A program made the translations under genes and the position numbers. The notes under the pieces are model-generated. The model saw nothing but the letters and a program-made list of their open reading frames with translations, made no database searches and had not been told where the DNA came from. A DNA stretch of 64,000 nt. It comes from Lewinellaceae bacterium (GTDB lineage: Bacteria; Bacteroidota; Bacteroidia; Chitinophagales; Saprospiraceae). Positions 39,042 through 48,543 of the stretch are shown here, piece after piece; positions within the stretch are counted from its first letter, which is position 1; the number at the start of each line of letters is the position of its first letter. Where the stretch lies: NCBI GenBank assembly GCA_020636435.1, contig JACJXX010000002.1, forward strand, positions 310,001 to 374,000, written 5' to 3'.

Positions 39042-39153
39042 TCTGTAGAAAAAGTTGCAAAAAAAATGAAGAAAAATCATCTTTTTTTGCGTTGAGTTCG
39101 ACAATGTCAGGATATAGTTGCTTTGACGCCCCCCAAAGAAGAGAATTCTTTGG

Positions 39154-40392
39154 CTATCGCCTGAAGAACATTTTCATCCAGAACCAGGGTTTAACCAGTT
39201 GTTCTCTGAGTGCAAAATCGTTGTACATGCCCGAAAGCAAGGCAGCCACCCGGCGGTTGCCGGCAATGATATTGGCCAGGAGGTTGACCAGCCAGGGGTA
39301 GGCCAGCATCTTCTGCAGGCGGTAGCTCAGGCGCATTTCGGAACCCAGCACCCGGCTCACCCTTTGGTCGTAAGCTTTGAGGAAGGAGGCTGAAAAGTCA
39401 TCGGCCGCCAGGCATTGCTGCAGTTGCTCTGCGGCAATAAACCCACTGTAGAAAGCATTGCCGATGCCTTCCCCGGTTAGCGGGTCCACCAGGTGGCCGG
39501 CATCGCCGACCAGCATGTAATGGGCGCCGGAGAGGGGCCGGCGTTTGGACCCCAGCGGCAGGCCATACCCCTTAACCTCCCCCACCAATTGGGCATTTTT
39601 GAAACGCTCCCGCAAAACGGGGTGCGCTTCGATCACCTCGAACAGGGCTTTGCGCAAATTGAGCTTCCGCCGGCGCAGAATGTCGCTGCGCATCCCCAAC
39701 CCCACATTAGCGTGCCCTCCGGGCAGGGGGAAAATCCAGAAATAACCCGGTGTGATCGACTGGATGAAGTGCAATTCAATAAAATTATCGGCGCTGAGGT
39801 TTTCTACATTGGCAAAGTAGGCCCGCACGGCGGCGGCGTGGTGCCGAAGGTCCAGCTGCAGGCCCGCCACCTTGCGGCTAAAAGCCGAATGCGCCCCGTC
39901 GGCAACGATCAGCATCCGGGCATCTACCTCAAACGCTCCCGCCTGGCCCGATACCAGCCACCCTCTTTCCGAACGCGAATACTGTTCGGCGGCCTGGCCT
40001 TCAAAAAACCGGATGTTTTCTCTTCGGCGCACTTCATCGGCCAGGAAATTGTCAAAGTCGTGGCGCCGGGCGACGTAGCCAGGCGCCATTCTGGCATTGC
40101 GGACATAGTTGGGCTGGAAAGGGATGCTCAACTCCTTGCGGTTGGGCGCCACGAACTTGATCCCCCATACGTCCAACTGTATGGATTGCCGGTTGAAACG
40201 CTCCAGGATATCGGGGTCCAGCCGGTTGAGCAGGGTGGTCACTTTTCCGCTTATGGCGTCCCCGCAAACCTTGTCCCGGGGAAAGGTGGCTTTATCGATC
40301 AGCACGGAGGATATCCCCAGATAACTCAACTTCAGGGCAGCCGCTACTCCTCCGGGGCCGGCTCCAATAATACAGGCGTCGGTTTTTATCAT
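39154..40392 (-). CDS. FAD-dependent geranylgeranyl-reductase-family oxidoreductase
   Basis: A 412-residue protein. The N-terminal dinucleotide fold is CIIGAGPGGVAAALKLSYLG, then KVCGDAISGK, typical of geranylgeranyl-reductase-like enzymes. The second FAD motif is LVGDAGHLVDPLTGEGIGNAFYSG (DG/GD motif). The family reduces isoprenoid or lipid double bonds or hydroxylates aromatic rings; which one here is unknown. It is soluble with a weak membrane-peripheral C-terminus (WFWMKMFFRR). It is monocistronic, transcribed leftward. Confidence 0.88.
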   Translation of the reverse strand: MIKTDACIIGAGPGGVAAALKLSYLGISSVLIDKATFPRDKVCGDAISGKVTTLLNRLDPDILERFNRQSIQLDVWGIKFVAPNRKELSIPFQPNYVRNARMAPGYVARRHDFDNFLADEVRRRENIRFFEGQAAEQYSRSERGWLVSGQAGAFEVDARMLIVADGAHSAFSRKVAGLQLDLRHHAAAVRAYFANVENLSADNFIELHFIQSITPGYFWIFPLPGGHANVGLGMRSDILRRRKLNLRKALFEVIEAHPVLRERFKNAQLVGEVKGYGLPLGSKRRPLSGAHYMLVGDAGHLVDPLTGEGIGNAFYSGFIAAEQLQQCLAADDFSASFLKAYDQRVSRVLGSEMRLSYRLQKMLAYPWLVNLLANIIAGNRRVAALLSGMYNDFALREQLVKPWFWMKMFFRR

Positions 40393-40613
40393 GCGGTAAA
40401 AATAGCAGAGGAGGAGCGCTTGCCAAAGCTCCTCCCCTAAAAATCGTACGCCCCCCAGGCATTATCGGCCTGGCGGGCGCACCTTTGATTCCCCCTTACG
40501 TAACAGTTGTACTGTTACTGCAAGTAAATTAGCATCTAATTAATTTACAAGCGCAAAGGTAGAACAAAAAAGCGCAGCCCCAAACCCCATCTTCATGGGG
40601 CATAACAAAGCTG

Positions 40614-40739
40614 TCACGTCAACGACATTTCTGCCGGGATCACGACTACCCGCTCCTTGCGGTGGTTGCGCAGCGCCAGCAATTCCTGGGCTTTGCCGAT
40701 CGCGTTTTCCAGGAGGCAGCAATGCACCCGTAGAACCAT
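40614..40739 (-). pseudogene. Short C-terminal-like gene fragment, unidentified
   Basis: A 41-codon frame contains LENAIGKAQELLALRNHRKE and RVVVIPAEMSLT. The composition looks like a genuine protein tail, but I do not recognise the family. It stands 28 bp past the SPFH gene's 3' end and could be a decayed downstream gene. It is also possible that it is chance. Confidence 0.25.
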
Positions 40740-40766
40740 GAACCAGTGAAACCATCTAACCATCTC

Positions 40767-41612
40767 TTAATTCCCCCCCAGGATCAGCGGCAGGCCGCCG
40801 CTTCCGTCGCCGCCGACGATGACCACTTTGGAATTTCCGGATTTAGCCAGTTCGAGGGTAGCTTCGATGCCTTTATCCTTGAGGATTTTATCGGTGAGGC
40901 TGGCGCTGAGGATGCGGTTGGACTCGGCCTTGGCTTCCGCTTCGATGATCTTGCGCTCCGCCTCTTTGCGCTCCTGCTGGAGGATGTAATCGTATTTCAG
41001 GGCGGATTGCTCCGCTTCGATCTTGGTTTCGATGGCCTCCCGCACTTTGTCGGGCAGGGCAATATCCCGGATGAGGGTGGCCTTCAGGTCTATGAAGTTA
41101 TTGCCCAGGCTCTTCTCCAGGTCAGACTGTATCAAAGCCTGCACTTCATTGCGCTTGGTGGAGTACAACTCTTCCGGCGTAAACTGGCCGATCATTTCCC
41201 GCACGGAAGAACGAATCTCGGGCCGGACGAGGCGCTCGATGTACTGGGGGCCGAACTTTTCGTGCAGGTCGCCGATGCGGCCGTAATTGGGGTTTACCCG
41301 CACGGTCACATCTACTTCGATGTTCAGGCCGTTGCTCGACAGGACGGACATGTCTTCGTTGATCTGTTGTTCCCGAATATCGTAGACGTACATGATATTC
41401 CAGGGCGCGATGACGTGGAAGCCGGGAGCGTAGATGTTCTCCTTTTCCAGGCCTCCGCCAAACCGTTTGAAGAGCACGCCGCGCTCGCCGGCCTCGATGG
41501 TTAAAAAAGTAGCATTAGAAAAAATAAGGATTACGATCAGCGCTACAAAAACCACAATCCCGGTGGTGATTAATTTACCTTGTCCCATATTTCTATTGTT
41601 TCCTTGACTCAT
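40767..41612 (-). CDS. Prohibitin-like SPFH/Band 7 membrane protein
   Basis: A 281-residue protein. One N-terminal membrane helix (ITTGIVVFVALIVILIFS) is followed by the SPFH core: TIEAGERGVLFKRFGGGLEKENIYAPGFHVIAP, then IREQQINEDMSVLSSNGL, then RPEIRSSVREMIGQFTPEELYS. A coiled coil of KYDYILQQERKEAERKIIEAEAKAE follows, with a Gly-rich end (GGDGSGGLPLILGGN). It should assemble as ring-like oligomers at the inner membrane, often with FtsH-type proteases. Two starts are possible (41612 or 41588). Confidence 0.93.
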   Translation of the reverse strand: MSQGNNRNMGQGKLITTGIVVFVALIVILIFSNATFLTIEAGERGVLFKRFGGGLEKENIYAPGFHVIAPWNIMYVYDIREQQINEDMSVLSSNGLNIEVDVTVRVNPNYGRIGDLHEKFGPQYIERLVRPEIRSSVREMIGQFTPEELYSTKRNEVQALIQSDLEKSLGNNFIDLKATLIRDIALPDKVREAIETKIEAEQSALKYDYILQQERKEAERKIIEAEAKAESNRILSASLTDKILKDKGIEATLELAKSGNSKVVIVGGDGSGGLPLILGGN

Positions 41613-41768
41613 TTTGATGAAGAATTTTTAGTAAGATCATAAAATTAAACAACTTTTAGGGCATGGTGTTGCCAATGATTCTACAGAAGCCCCGATTTTT
41701 CAGATGAGCGGAAGCCGGAGCCCGAACCCTGCCCCTGCATTTTTGTTGTACATTTGCGGCGAAAAGGC

Positions 41769-41812
41769 GGGGGGGGGGGGGATGGTTGGATGGTTAGATG
41801 GTTAGATGGTCA
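41769..41812. repeat. G13 homopolymer plus GATGGTTA word repeat
   Basis: Thirteen consecutive G (41769-41781) are followed by four GATGGTTGGATGGTTAGATGG words. It lies ~90 bp upstream of the cytochrome c start at 41869. Long G-tracts are prone to slippage, so promoter spacing could vary; no experiment is available. The words recur (as CCATCTAACCATC) around 59370 and 59540. Confidence 0.6.
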
Positions 41813-41868
41813 TGCAGGCGTCAAAAAATTCTTGTTCCGCATAAAAAATCAAACAATTTAGTACTCGC

Positions 41869-42201
41869 ATGAAGCAATGGTTTGTTTTCCTGGCGCTGGC
41901 TGTTTTTGCCCTGGCGTGCGGGAATTCCGAAAATGAAGGGCAACTGGCTGCCAATGCCGGAATAGCGCAAAAGCCCGATGGAGAAAAGATTTATAAACAA
42001 TACTGCGTAACTTGCCATGGTATTTACGGAGACATGGGCGCTGCCGGCGCCTACAACCTCCGCGAGACCCAACTGAGCCTGGAAGAAAGAGTTGCCGTGA
42101 TCACCAAAGGGCGCAATGCCATGACCCCCTTTGAAACCCTGCTGAAAAAGAAGGAGATCAAAGCGGTGGCGGAATACGTCGCCACCCTCGGAGAAAAATA
42201 A
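41869..42201 (+). CDS. Small c-type cytochrome lipoprotein
   Basis: A 110-residue protein. The lipoprotein signal is MKQWFVFLALAVFALACG (lipobox FALAC). One haem-binding motif lies in QYCVTCHGIYG (CxxCH), with MTPFETLLKKKE providing a candidate Met ligand. This is a single-haem class I cytochrome c anchored on the periplasmic side, likely an electron shuttle. The gene opens an operon with anmK (7-bp gap) and an epimerase. A G13 tract lies upstream. Confidence 0.88.
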   Translation: MKQWFVFLALAVFALACGNSENEGQLAANAGIAQKPDGEKIYKQYCVTCHGIYGDMGAAGAYNLRETQLSLEERVAVITKGRNAMTPFETLLKKKEIKAVAEYVATLGEK

Positions 42202-42208
42202 AACCACT

Positions 42209-43339
42209 ATGCCACAACAGGAATATTACGCCGTCGGCCTGATGTCTGGAAGCTCCCTTGACGGGCTCGACATGGCGTACTGCCGGTTCCTGGCGGATAC
42301 TGGCAGGAAGGGTTCTGAAATAACCGGCTGGTCTTTGCTCCTGGGCGAGACGGTTGCATTCAGCGAAGAATGGCGGCAACGCCTGGCCGCCTTGCCGGAG
42401 AGCAGCGCCCGGGAGCTTGCCCTGGCCCACGCCCAGTTTGGCCGCTATGTAGGCAACCTGGTTTCCGGTTTTCTGGACAAGCACCGCATCGAGCCGGCTT
42501 TTATCGCTTCCCACGGCCACACCATATTTCACTACCCGGAAGAAGGCATGACCCTGCAGATCGGCGACGGTGCCGCCATCGCGGCCGCCACCGGTTATCC
42601 GACGATCGACAACTTTCGGATGCAGGACGTGGCTTTTGGCGGGCAGGGCGCGCCAATTGCGCCCATCGCCGACAAGCTGTTGTTCCCGGAATACGACCTT
42701 ATGCTCAATCTGGGAGGAATTGCCAACATGACCTATAAAAGCCCTGACCGCTATATCGCTTTTGACATTATCGGGGCCAATCAGGTACTCAATGCTTTGG
42801 CGGGCCTGCGCGGCCTGCCTTACGATGACGGGGGGCGGCTGGCGGCAAGCGGCAAGCTGCTGCCTGCCCTGCTGGGAAAAATGGAGCAACTCGATTTTTT
42901 CAAAAAGGATTACCCCAAGTCGCTGGGCAACGACTGGGTCCGCGAAGCCATGTCCGCCCCTTACCTCGATTATGATGCTTCGGTGGAAGACCGCCTGCAT
43001 ACCGCCTGCATTCAGGTGGCCCGGCAGATCGCCGCCGACCTCGATAAAATCCTGAAAAGAGAAGGCGCCGCCGGCCGCCGGTTGAAGATGATGGCCACCG
43101 GAGGAGGTGTTTTTAACGCATTTTTGATGCGCTGCATCCGGGAGGAGTGTGAAAAAGCATGTTCCCTGGAGATAGAGGCCTCCGCCGGGAAGGTTGCAGC
43201 GTTCAAAGAAGCGGCGCTGATGGCGCTGATGGGGGTACTTCGCCTCGTTAATGTCCCCAATTGCCTGCCTACCGTCACCAATGCGGCGCGCGCAGCCATT
43301 GGCGGGGCTGTTCATCAGGGATGGAGGAGGTATGTGTAA
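42209..43339 (+). CDS. anmK: Anhydro-N-acetylmuramic acid kinase
   Basis: A 376-residue protein of the AnmK/UPF0075 family. It opens with GLMSGSSLDGLDMAYC, then SHGHTIFHYPE, LQIGDGAAIA, VAFGGQGAPIAPIADKLLF, and LNLGGIANMTY. The C-terminal half has MATGGGVFNAFLM. The enzyme converts 1,6-anhydro-MurNAc released in peptidoglycan recycling into MurNAc-6-phosphate. The start at 42209 lies only 7 bp after the cytochrome gene, so co-transcription is likely. Confidence 0.95.
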   Translation: MPQQEYYAVGLMSGSSLDGLDMAYCRFLADTGRKGSEITGWSLLLGETVAFSEEWRQRLAALPESSARELALAHAQFGRYVGNLVSGFLDKHRIEPAFIASHGHTIFHYPEEGMTLQIGDGAAIAAATGYPTIDNFRMQDVAFGGQGAPIAPIADKLLFPEYDLMLNLGGIANMTYKSPDRYIAFDIIGANQVLNALAGLRGLPYDDGGRLAASGKLLPALLGKMEQLDFFKKDYPKSLGNDWVREAMSAPYLDYDASVEDRLHTACIQVARQIAADLDKILKREGAAGRRLKMMATGGGVFNAFLMRCIREECEKACSLEIEASAGKVAAFKEAALMALMGVLRLVNVPNCLPTVTNAARAAIGGAVHQGWRRYV

Positions 43340-43363
43340 ACGTGTAAATGTGTAAACGTATAT

Positions 43364-44404
43364 ATGACCGAAGGAACCTCTGCCAAAGATACACCTATAC
43401 TGATCACCGGGGCAACGGGCTTTGTAGGCTCTTACCTGCTGCGTTATCTGTTGCATCAGGGCTACCGGCATTTAAGGGCGATGCGCCGCGAGAGCAGTTC
43501 CACCGTTCTGCTGGGGCCGGCGGCTGAGCAAGTAGAATGGGTAGAGGGGGACCTCACCGACCCGGTATTTGTAGAGGAGGCCATGAGCGGCATGAAAAAA
43601 GTTTACCATTGCGCGGCAGTAGTCTCTTTCGACCCCCGGAAGGCAGAGCAAATGATGCAAACCAATGGAGAAGGGACCGCTAATATTGTGAATTCGGCGC
43701 TGCACCACAGCATCGGCAAGCTATTGCACGTCAGTTCCATCTCTACCCTGGGCCGGGCGCACAACGGCATGAAGTTGAGCGAAAAGGACGTATGGCAGCG
43801 CAGCCGCTTCAATACGCACTATGGCACCAGCAAGTACCTGGCCGAACAGGAAGTGTGGCGCGGAATGGCGGAAGGGCTGAGCGTGGCCATTGTCAACCCC
43901 TCGGTTATTCTGGGCAGCGGGAAGTGGGATGAAGGCACCGCCCACATCTTCAAAACGGCCGCCAAAGGCCTGGCCTTTTATCCGGAAGGCGCCACCGGTT
44001 TTGTCGATGTGCGCGATGTGGCTCGTTTTTCGGTTCAGCTCATGGAAAGCGACATCGAGGGCCAGCGCTTCATTCTCAATGCCGAAAACCAAACCTATAA
44101 ATGGCTGATAGACACCATCTGCCAGCATGTGGGCGCCACTCCGCCATCCTACAAAGCTACCCTTCCTTTGCGAGCAGTGGCCTGGCGGCTTGCCTGGCTC
44201 TATTCCCGCCTCGCCGGCAAGCCCCCTCTTCTCACCCGGGAAACGGCCACCCAATCCAGCCGCACGTTCTACTACGAGAACCAGAAGTCCCTCCAAGCCT
44301 TTCCTTTTGCCTATCATCCCATCGAAAAAACGATTGCCGAAACCTGCCGGCAACTGCTGGAAGCGCGGGAGGAGGGGTTTGCGGCTAAGGTGCTGCCGTT
44401 TTAA
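43364..44404 (+). CDS. NAD(P)-dependent epimerase/reductase, extended SDR
   Basis: A 346-residue protein. The Rossmann motif is LITGATGFVGSYLLR (~14-28), with KKVYHCAAVVSFDP, VSSISTLG and YGTSKYLAEQEV (YxxxK catalytic pair). FVDVRDVARF marks the substrate-domain side. This is the extended short-chain dehydrogenase family, as in dihydroflavonol reductase and sugar epimerases; the substrate is unknown. The gene follows anmK by 24 bp, a gap holding GTGTAAACGTGTAAATG words. It is probably the third gene of the cytochrome-anmK operon. Confidence 0.88.
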   Translation: MTEGTSAKDTPILITGATGFVGSYLLRYLLHQGYRHLRAMRRESSSTVLLGPAAEQVEWVEGDLTDPVFVEEAMSGMKKVYHCAAVVSFDPRKAEQMMQTNGEGTANIVNSALHHSIGKLLHVSSISTLGRAHNGMKLSEKDVWQRSRFNTHYGTSKYLAEQEVWRGMAEGLSVAIVNPSVILGSGKWDEGTAHIFKTAAKGLAFYPEGATGFVDVRDVARFSVQLMESDIEGQRFILNAENQTYKWLIDTICQHVGATPPSYKATLPLRAVAWRLAWLYSRLAGKPPLLTRETATQSSRTFYYENQKSLQAFPFAYHPIEKTIAETCRQLLEAREEGFAAKVLPF

Positions 44405-44515
44405 GTTGTGTAAAAGTGTAAGTGTGTAAATGTGTAAAAGAGAGCAGCACTCGCGCCCCATTTCCACATTTCCACGTTTACACGTTTACACATTTCCACA
44501 TTCCCCCCCCTCCAC
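44405..44515. repeat. GTGTAAAA / TTTACAC word palindrome
   Basis: The left side has GTGTAAAAGTGTAAGTGTGTAAATG words, the right side CCACGTTTACACGTTTACAC words, so the two halves can pair. A shorter relative (GTGTAAACGTGTAAATGTG) lies at 43338-43360. It is downstream of the epimerase and ends ~120 bp before the GAF gene. Confidence 0.55.
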
Positions 44516-44636
44516 TCATCCACAACCCCGATTTATTTGTTACCTATTGCAAATCCTGAATCTAAGCATTGAACATCATCCTTCCCGGCGCGCTTTCGCC
44601 TGCCCGCCCGGAAGGAAAACCTAAAACAAAAAAGCC

Positions 44637-47033
44637 ATGGAAGCCAATATGATCATACAGGGCGAGAAATCCTTGTCCGAAAGCCGTAAGATGCCATTGG
44701 AAAAAGAAGAGGATGTGTTTAAGGAAATCGGCGTTGGCCGGGTTCCGTTTTCATCCGTATTGAGTTTTCAGCCCTTGATCCGCGAGATCGAAAAGAAAGC
44801 CAAAGAAGGCAACCCCACGGAGGCTGCCATAGCCGGCATCGTGCTCCAAAAGCTGGAGGAAGCGCCTGCTTTGCTCCAACCGATCAAGAACCGGGCCGTA
44901 TTGAAAAAAAACAAAGAACTCGTCGGCCTGATGATGATGATGGTCATCCCTGGTTCTATGCGCAAGAAGCAACTGGTCAAAGCATCGGCGCCCTTCGACA
45001 TGAACCCCATCTTCTGTACCCCGGCTCTGGAAGAGCTGATGCAGGCAAAGAAAGTGAAGTATGTGCTCAACAACAGCAACAACATCATTTACTGCGCCAT
45101 GGTCGTCAATGCCTGCAGCATGATCCTGAATAAATTTTACGGGCAGAACATCAATGTAGATCCACCGATCGCCCTGTCTATCCAGCCGGATGGCTATTCG
45201 CTGGAACGGCATTTCAAGACCCAGCTCGATGCGCAGTACGTCGACATCAAACAGATCAAGCCCTTGCGGCCACTGAGCCAGGAGCAAATCAACAGCTTGC
45301 TGAGCAATATTTACGATGTCGACTTGTGGCTGAAGCACATCCCCCCCGAAAACTTCGAGTTTCAGGGCTTTATCATCGGCACCCTGATCGACATCACCGA
45401 GGAAGAAGCCCTCTCGAGGCTGAAATACAGCCTCCTGGAAAGAGATGCGGTGGTAGATTCCGATAAGGTGCAGCGGCTTCAGCATCTGATCCGCACCTAT
45501 TTTGACCTGCCTGAACTGAGGCTGGGAGTAACGGCTATCGATTACCCGGCGGAAAACAGCGTGGGCCACAAATATAAGATCCGCTTCGATTTTCTGTCCA
45601 GCCGTCATGAATGCCTGCTGGCGCCGGAAAACAAAAACTCCATCTATGAAAAGGCCTGCCGGTACAAGGAAGTCCTCCTGATTGAAGACCTGGAGGAGGT
45701 AAGCAATAAGACGCCGATTGAAAAAGACCTGCTGGAGGAGGGAATAAGAAGCATCATTGTCGCGCCATTGTTCAACAAGGACGAGCACGTGATCGGCCTG
45801 CTGGAGATCGGCTCTCCCCGGCCATTTGAGTTGCACAGTTTCATAGAACTGAAATTCAAGGAGATCACCGGGCTGTTCAGCATGGCGGTCGAACGCAGCC
45901 GGGAGGAAATCGACAACCGGGTGGAGGCCATCATCCGGGAGCAGTACACCGCCGTCCACCCCAGTGTGGAATGGAAGTTTATAGAGACCTCCTATAACCT
46001 GCTGGACAAAAGGGAGCGCGACCCTAAAAACGCCACTGTCGAGCCTATTGTCTTCCACGATGTTTACCCGCTTTACGGGCAGGCTGACATCGTCAGCTCT
46101 TCGGAAAAACGCAACTATGCCATACAGGCCGACCTGACCGACAACCTGGAACGGGCCTCCCGGATCCTTAAACTCGGCATGAAACTGGGGCGCTTTCCGC
46201 TGCTCAACCAGTTTCTGATCAAGGCGGAACGGGACCACAAAGGCCTGCGCGAAGAGTTCAATTCCAACGACGAATCGCGGATCGTCGAATGGCTCCAGTC
46301 TGAAATACATCCTTTGTTTTACCAGCTCCGGGCCAAATACCCGGAACTGGCGGGGCCGATCTCCAGCTATTTCGAATACCTGGACCCGGAACTGGGCATT
46401 GTCTACCGGGAACGGAAGGCCTACGAGGACAGCGTCACCCTGATCAACAACACCATTGCCAACTACCTGGAGCAGCAGGAGAAGGAAGCGCAGAAAATCC
46501 TTCCCCACTATTTTGAAAAATACAAAACGGACGGCGTAGAGTACGATATGTACGTGGGGCAGTCTTTATTGAAAAGGGACCGGTTCAGCATGATGCACCT
46601 CAGGAACCTGCGCCTTGCTCAACTGATCGACATGTGCGAGGTAACCCGCATAGTCGAGAATATGCAGGGACAACTGCAGGTTCCCCTCCGAACGGCGCAG
46701 TTGATCTTTGTCTACAGCACCCCCCTTTCCATCCGCTTCCGGATGGATGAAAAACAGTTCGACGTTGACGGCGCTTACAATGTGCGTTATGAAATCCTGA
46801 AGAAACGCATCGACAAATCGCTCATCGAAGGCACCGACGAACGGCTGACCCAGGCGGGCAAAGTAGCTATTGTATACCTCCAGGAAAAGGAACGCCAGGA
46901 ATATCTTGAATACATCGATTATCTGATTCACGAAGGGTACGTCGCCAATGAAGTGGAGGACCTGCACATCGGCAAACTGCAGGGCGTGCAGGGCCTGCAG
47001 GCGCTGCGCATTACGGTGAAGTTGCCAAAGTGA
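44637..47033 (+). CDS. Large GAF-domain protein of unknown role
   Basis: A 798-residue soluble protein. A GAF domain spans about residues 270-420 (ELRLGVTAIDYPAE..., RSIIVAPLFNKDEHVIGLLEIGSP). The N-terminal ~250 residues and the C-terminal ~370 are of no known fold; the latter begins VAIIR..EWKFIETSY. It has no histidine kinase, cyclase or DNA-binding part, so it may sense a ligand and act through partners. Such proteins recur in Bacteroidota. The ATG at 44637 has no strong competitor. Preceded by word repeats and transcribed alone. Confidence 0.75.
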   Translation: MEANMIIQGEKSLSESRKMPLEKEEDVFKEIGVGRVPFSSVLSFQPLIREIEKKAKEGNPTEAAIAGIVLQKLEEAPALLQPIKNRAVLKKNKELVGLMMMMVIPGSMRKKQLVKASAPFDMNPIFCTPALEELMQAKKVKYVLNNSNNIIYCAMVVNACSMILNKFYGQNINVDPPIALSIQPDGYSLERHFKTQLDAQYVDIKQIKPLRPLSQEQINSLLSNIYDVDLWLKHIPPENFEFQGFIIGTLIDITEEEALSRLKYSLLERDAVVDSDKVQRLQHLIRTYFDLPELRLGVTAIDYPAENSVGHKYKIRFDFLSSRHECLLAPENKNSIYEKACRYKEVLLIEDLEEVSNKTPIEKDLLEEGIRSIIVAPLFNKDEHVIGLLEIGSPRPFELHSFIELKFKEITGLFSMAVERSREEIDNRVEAIIREQYTAVHPSVEWKFIETSYNLLDKRERDPKNATVEPIVFHDVYPLYGQADIVSSSEKRNYAIQADLTDNLERASRILKLGMKLGRFPLLNQFLIKAERDHKGLREEFNSNDESRIVEWLQSEIHPLFYQLRAKYPELAGPISSYFEYLDPELGIVYRERKAYEDSVTLINNTIANYLEQQEKEAQKILPHYFEKYKTDGVEYDMYVGQSLLKRDRFSMMHLRNLRLAQLIDMCEVTRIVENMQGQLQVPLRTAQLIFVYSTPLSIRFRMDEKQFDVDGAYNVRYEILKKRIDKSLIEGTDERLTQAGKVAIVYLQEKERQEYLEYIDYLIHEGYVANEVEDLHIGKLQGVQGLQALRITVKLPK

Positions 47034-47084
47034 GCCAGGTGGCCATTCGTTACCCCTCCCAAAGACTGCATCAGGGAGAGCAGG

Positions 47085-48284
47085 TCAGAAGACGAACAAG
47101 GCATAACTAATGCCAAAAACGGCGACCGTTGCGATGACGCCCCACATAAAAATGGTGTAACACACGCGCAACTGGTGGTACTTCCGTCCCAGGGAATGGC
47201 CCAGGTAATACAGGTCGCGCATGATGGAACCTTCGAGGTTTTCATCATTGGAAACCACTTCCTGCATGCCTTCCTGGTACTCGGTGAAGGTCATTTTATA
47301 AAAATTGCCAAAGAAAAAGAGGTTGGAGCGGCCCGAGTTGATGAGTTCCCGGCTGGTGTAACCCATCATTTTTATAGGGCGGGTAGCCAGGGTGGCGAAT
47401 ATCATGGACAGCAGGCAGGTAGCCAGCAGAGTGCCCATGGGCACGAGCAGGTATAAATTGCTCTTGACGTAGGAAGCTGCCAGCGGCATTACGATGGTGA
47501 TGATCAGGGCGTTGACGCTGAGCATGATGTTCGCCTTGTTGTCGGCCAGGTTGCTCAGGTCGAGGTGGTTGCGCAGGGCGGTTTTGAACATCATCTGAGC
47601 ACTTTTGCTGCTGGCGATGTGCCCGAATTTGGAAGATTCTTTTTCCACTTTTTCTTTTTTATCTTTTTTGGGTTTCGCATGATCTTTCCGAAGCTCTTTT
47701 AGTTTCTGGCGGTTGATTTCTGACTGGAACCCGTACAGTTCTTTGCCGGCGGGAGTGAAGTATTCGTGTTCTTTCACGAATTTAGAATTCAACTTATACC
47801 ACTCTTTGTCGTCGTAAGCCTGGTTTAAAAAAACCGCCCACTCGTACCGAAGGTTCTTCAAAGAATCGAAGTAATTGGCGCTCCCCAGATTGCTCAGGTC
47901 AGCGTCTTTGATGACCTGCTCCAGGATGGTGGCGGGATACTTGGAGGGGAAAGTGGCGTCGATCAGCACCAGCACCTGCTCAATTTTTTCCTCAGGATAA
48001 CCATGGCTTTCCAAAAACGCCTGGGCGATCTGGCAACTGACGGCCTCATGGCCTTCGTAGGTTTCGGTAAAGCCGGTATCGTGAAACAACGCGGCCAGGT
48101 CGAGCAATTCAAGCTCCTCCTCAGCCAGGGCCATCGATTTTCCCAGCTTCAGGGCGGCGTCCCGCACACTGAAGGTGTGCTGAAGGCTATGGTAGCGGTG
48201 GTCTTCCGTGAGTTTCTCCTTCAAGAGGGCAGTGACGTAGCGCTCGGCCGCAGCGACAATAGTTTTTTCAGCCATTTTATTCAT
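47085..48284 (-). CDS. HD phosphohydrolase fused to a Pycsar-type membrane effector domain
   Basis: A 399-residue protein. The N-terminal HD domain (~25-190) has HRYHSLQHTFSV, LAALFHDTGF (HD pair) and EGHEAVS. A lysine-rich linker (AKPKKDKKEKVEKESSK) precedes the C-terminal domain with FKTALRNHLDLSNLADNKAN, followed by four hydrophobic segments, the pattern of the Pycsar membrane effector family (DUF5706). In Pycsar a pyrimidine cyclase makes cCMP or cUMP that opens the membrane protein. No pyrimidine-cyclase gene lies beside it; the class III cyclase at 13344 is remote and different. Confidence 0.8.
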   Translation of the reverse strand: MNKMAEKTIVAAAERYVTALLKEKLTEDHRYHSLQHTFSVRDAALKLGKSMALAEEELELLDLAALFHDTGFTETYEGHEAVSCQIAQAFLESHGYPEEKIEQVLVLIDATFPSKYPATILEQVIKDADLSNLGSANYFDSLKNLRYEWAVFLNQAYDDKEWYKLNSKFVKEHEYFTPAGKELYGFQSEINRQKLKELRKDHAKPKKDKKEKVEKESSKFGHIASSKSAQMMFKTALRNHLDLSNLADNKANIMLSVNALIITIVMPLAASYVKSNLYLLVPMGTLLATCLLSMIFATLATRPIKMMGYTSRELINSGRSNLFFFGNFYKMTFTEYQEGMQEVVSNDENLEGSIMRDLYYLGHSLGRKYHQLRVCYTIFMWGVIATVAVFGISYALFVF

Positions 48285-48543
48285 TTTACCGGCTTTTTCT
48301 TTGATCGAACCATGGTTTTTCGTGCCTGTTACACTATTAAGCTACTAAATTGTAACTTTTTAAGCAATTGTGTAACAATTTTTCCATCTACTTATTGGAG
48401 CCTTCTGCAAAATTTCCTCCAAAAAAGCATTTACTCAAGGACAATAGTACTAAAAAGAACGGATCGAGCGAAAAGATGTATTTTGTCAGCCCAAAAAGTT
48501 TGTGTTATCTTCAACGCCGTTCACCCAATCGCTTTTTAACGGC

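Noticed and set aside
42158..43471. 437-codon open frame opposite anmK
   Set aside because: It mirrors the complete anmK gene, which has all family motifs; no similarity of its own.
44751..46508. 585-codon open frame opposite the GAF-domain gene
   Set aside because: Antisense to a well-supported gene, with composition typical of a mirrored frame and no recognisable motif.
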